From JBDRGC01 sp043818215 (GTDB lineage Bacteria; Chloroflexota; Anaerolineae; Anaerolineales; UBA11858): a DNA stretch of 13,805 nt. The stretch lies in the NCBI GenBank assembly GCA_043818215.1, contig JBDRGC010000019.1:1-13805 (forward strand), given 5' to 3'. Positions 12,272-13,805 of the stretch are shown piece after piece; within the stretch, counting starts at the first letter, position 1, and each line of letters opens with the position of its first letter. A program made the translations under genes and the position numbers. The notes under the pieces are model-generated. The model was not told the DNA's origin, did not search any database, and saw only the letters and a list, made by a program, of their open reading frames with translations.

Positions 12272-13633
12272 ATGGCAGCATACAAACCATCTGACCGCGA
12301 TCTAACCAGCGGCAGTTTACATCGCAACATCTGGTATCTAGCCATTCCAATGATCCTGGAAACCGGGATACAGAACGTGTCCCAATTGCTGGATACTTAC
12401 TGGGTCGGGCAATTAGGATCAGCAGCCCTCGCAGCGGTGACAGTCAGTATCACCATCCGTTGGGTGCTCAATAGCCTGGCTAACGGCTTGGGCATTGGCG
12501 GGATGGCTGTAGTAGCACGGCGAGTCGGCGAGAAAGACCAAGAGGCAGCGGCTCACGCTCTCTGGCAGACTATTCTGCTGGGGATATTCGTATCGCTTGT
12601 GCTGGCTATTGTGGGAATCTTACTGGCACGTCCATTGCTGACGATACTGGGTGCAGACGCGGAGGTACTGCCTCTGGGTCTCTCTTACCTCTACGTCATC
12701 ATGGGCGGGCTGTTCACGCTGATCCTCGTCTTTGTGATCAACTCGATGCTGCGCGGTGCGGGTGAGGCCAAACTAGCAATGACGGTGTTGTTTCTGTCTA
12801 CGGCGGTCACCGTGGTGCTGGAACCGGCAATCATCTTCGGGTGGGGGCCGCTGACGCCGCTGGGCGTGGCAGGTTCGGCCTGGGCCTTCGTCCTTGGGTT
12901 CGGGGCCGGACTGGTGTTGCAGATAGTGATCCTCCTGCGGGGAAAGGCGCGTATCCGCATCAACCTGCATGACTTGAAACCCGACTTTCCTCTGATGGTC
13001 CGCATAATCCGCATCGCTTTACCCAGCACAGCTCAAATGGTGCTGCGTTCTTCCTCGCGCTTGATCATCATGGGGCTGGTAGGGGTATACGGGACTTTCG
13101 CCATGGCAGGATACGGAGTGGCAAACCGGATGCTGCTGATCGTGCTCATTCCAGGTTTCGGGCTGGCCAATGCAGCCAGTACGCTGGTGGGGCAAAACCT
13201 GGGCGCCAACAAGCCTGAGCAAGCTGAACGCAATGCCTGGTGGGTCGGCGCTTATGCGGCCGGCTATATAGCCGTCTCGGCAGCGCTGCTCTTCATCTTC
13301 GCCCGCCCCCTGATCATTTTCTTTGACTCCACACCACAGGTAGTAGATATGGGTGTCGAGTGCATACGCATCGTTGCCCCGACGCTGGTCATCAGCGCGC
13401 TAGGAATCGTGTTGGGACGGGGCTTCGACGGTGCTGGCGACACAGTGCCAGCCATGGTGGTCAACCTGCTCACCCTGTGGGGTATAGAGGTGACCGTGTC
13501 TTACGGTCTCTCCCAATGGTTAGGATGGGGCATCACAGGTATCTGGTGGGGCCGGGCAATTGCAAACATAGCCAACGGATTGCTGTTCGCGGCCTGGTTT
13601 CGGCTAGGGCGCTGGAAGCGGGGCGTAGTCTGA
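12272..13633 (+). CDS. MATE-family multidrug/toxin efflux transporter
   Basis: An inner-membrane antiporter of 453 residues with about twelve hydrophobic segments in two similar halves, the normal size for the family. It uses a sodium or proton gradient to export cationic or other small molecules. The N-terminal signature L-T-S-G-S...L-A-I-P-M-I-L-E and Q-L-L-D41-T-Y-W-V-G-Q-L-G-S-A-A-L-A-A-V is typical of bacterial MATE proteins. The second half begins near residue 245 (I-A-L-P-S-T-A-Q-M-V-L-R-S) and keeps the G-Y-G-V-A-N-R and N-L-G-A-N-K-P-E-Q-A blocks. Substrate unknown. ATG 12272 places the signature at the usual distance from the N-terminus, but the upstream sequence is A/C-rich with no clear Shine-Dalgarno site. 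The 241-bp gap with its long hairpin suggests separate transcription from the sugar genes. A heptamer array follows a few bases after the stop codon. Confidence 0.93.
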   Translation: MAAYKPSDRDLTSGSLHRNIWYLAIPMILETGIQNVSQLLDTYWVGQLGSAALAAVTVSITIRWVLNSLANGLGIGGMAVVARRVGEKDQEAAAHALWQTILLGIFVSLVLAIVGILLARPLLTILGADAEVLPLGLSYLYVIMGGLFTLILVFVINSMLRGAGEAKLAMTVLFLSTAVTVVLEPAIIFGWGPLTPLGVAGSAWAFVLGFGAGLVLQIVILLRGKARIRINLHDLKPDFPLMVRIIRIALPSTAQMVLRSSSRLIIMGLVGVYGTFAMAGYGVANRMLLIVLIPGFGLANAASTLVGQNLGANKPEQAERNAWWVGAYAAGYIAVSAALLFIFARPLIIFFDSTPQVVDMGVECIRIVAPTLVISALGIVLGRGFDGAGDTVPAMVVNLLTLWGIEVTVSYGLSQWLGWGITGIWWGRAIANIANGLLFAAWFRLGRWKRGVV

Positions 13634-13649
13634 TGGGATGGTAGGGACT

Positions 13650-13805
13650 GGGGATTGGGGATTGGGGATTGGGGATTGGAGATTGGAGATTGGGGATTGG
13701 AGATTGGAGATTGGGGATTAGGGATTGGAGATTGGGGATTAGGGATGGGGGATTGGGGATTGGAGATTGGAGATTGGAGATTGGGGATTAGGGATTGGGG
13801 ATTGG
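13650..13805 (+). repeat. Heptanucleotide tandem array D (unit GGGGATT), running off the window
   Basis: At least 22 units in one 7-bp register, with variants GGAGATT, AGGGATT and AGGGATG. Degenerate units (AGGGACT at 13643-13649, GGATGGT at 13636-13642) extend the array back to within 2 nt of the MATE stop codon. The + strand has a G3 or G4 run in most units, favourable for G-quadruplexes, and is again the sense strand of the gene ending here. From memory, the unit resembles the heptameric STRR repeats of filamentous cyanobacteria. Confidence 0.93.

Overview
The window looks like part of a bacterial chromosome, most likely from an uncultured Chloroflexota bacterium of the Anaerolineae type. 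That is an inference. It rests on the gene families, on the abundance of heptanucleotide arrays and nested palindromic repeats between genes, and on recollection that such intergenic DNA is common in those genomes. There is no rRNA, tRNA, CRISPR array, transposase or phage gene. Six protein-coding genes account for about 80% of the sequence.

Layout. Positions 1-346 are gene-free and consist of a G-rich stretch and two period-7 tandem arrays. Two leftward genes follow: an APC-superfamily permease fused to two universal-stress (Usp) domains (347-2740), and a paralogous KimA-like potassium/APC transporter (3283-5358). The gap between them (2741-3282) is filled with nested inverted repeats. The 805-bp divergent region (5359-6163) holds a good leftward sigma-70-type promoter, a leader of about 185 nt with an unidentified potential RNA fold, a composite palindromic element with two copies of a short REP-like sequence, and a 140-bp MITE-like hairpin. 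Four rightward genes follow: PPK2 polyphosphate kinase (6164-7078), GH13 alpha-glucosidase (7276-8880), a beta-phosphoglucomutase/GH65 disaccharide phosphorylase fusion (8965-12030) and a MATE efflux transporter (12272-13633). The window ends inside another heptamer array.

How the genes could work together. The GH65 half would split an alpha-glucosidic disaccharide with phosphate into glucose and beta-glucose 1-phosphate, and the fused mutase would turn the latter into glucose 6-phosphate. The GH13 enzyme would trim or transglycosylate alpha-glucosides. PPK2 would interconvert polyphosphate and nucleoside phosphates. The divergent KimA-like and Usp-fused permeases suggest ion or osmotic homeostasis. 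A combined osmolyte, energy-reserve and potassium stress module is a reasonable hypothesis, but nothing in the sequence proves co-regulation.

The most unusual material is non-coding. (i) A 27-28-nt REP-like element has an interleaved A-B-A'-B' inverted design and occurs three times; one copy interrupts one arm of a long hairpin as a clean insertion. (ii) Four tandem arrays have different units but the same 7-bp period, each G-rich on the sense strand of the gene that ends beside it, and two include that gene's stop codon in their register. (iii) An 8-bp-period array runs exactly up to the GH13 start codon. (iv) A candidate structured leader RNA lies upstream of the KimA-like gene.
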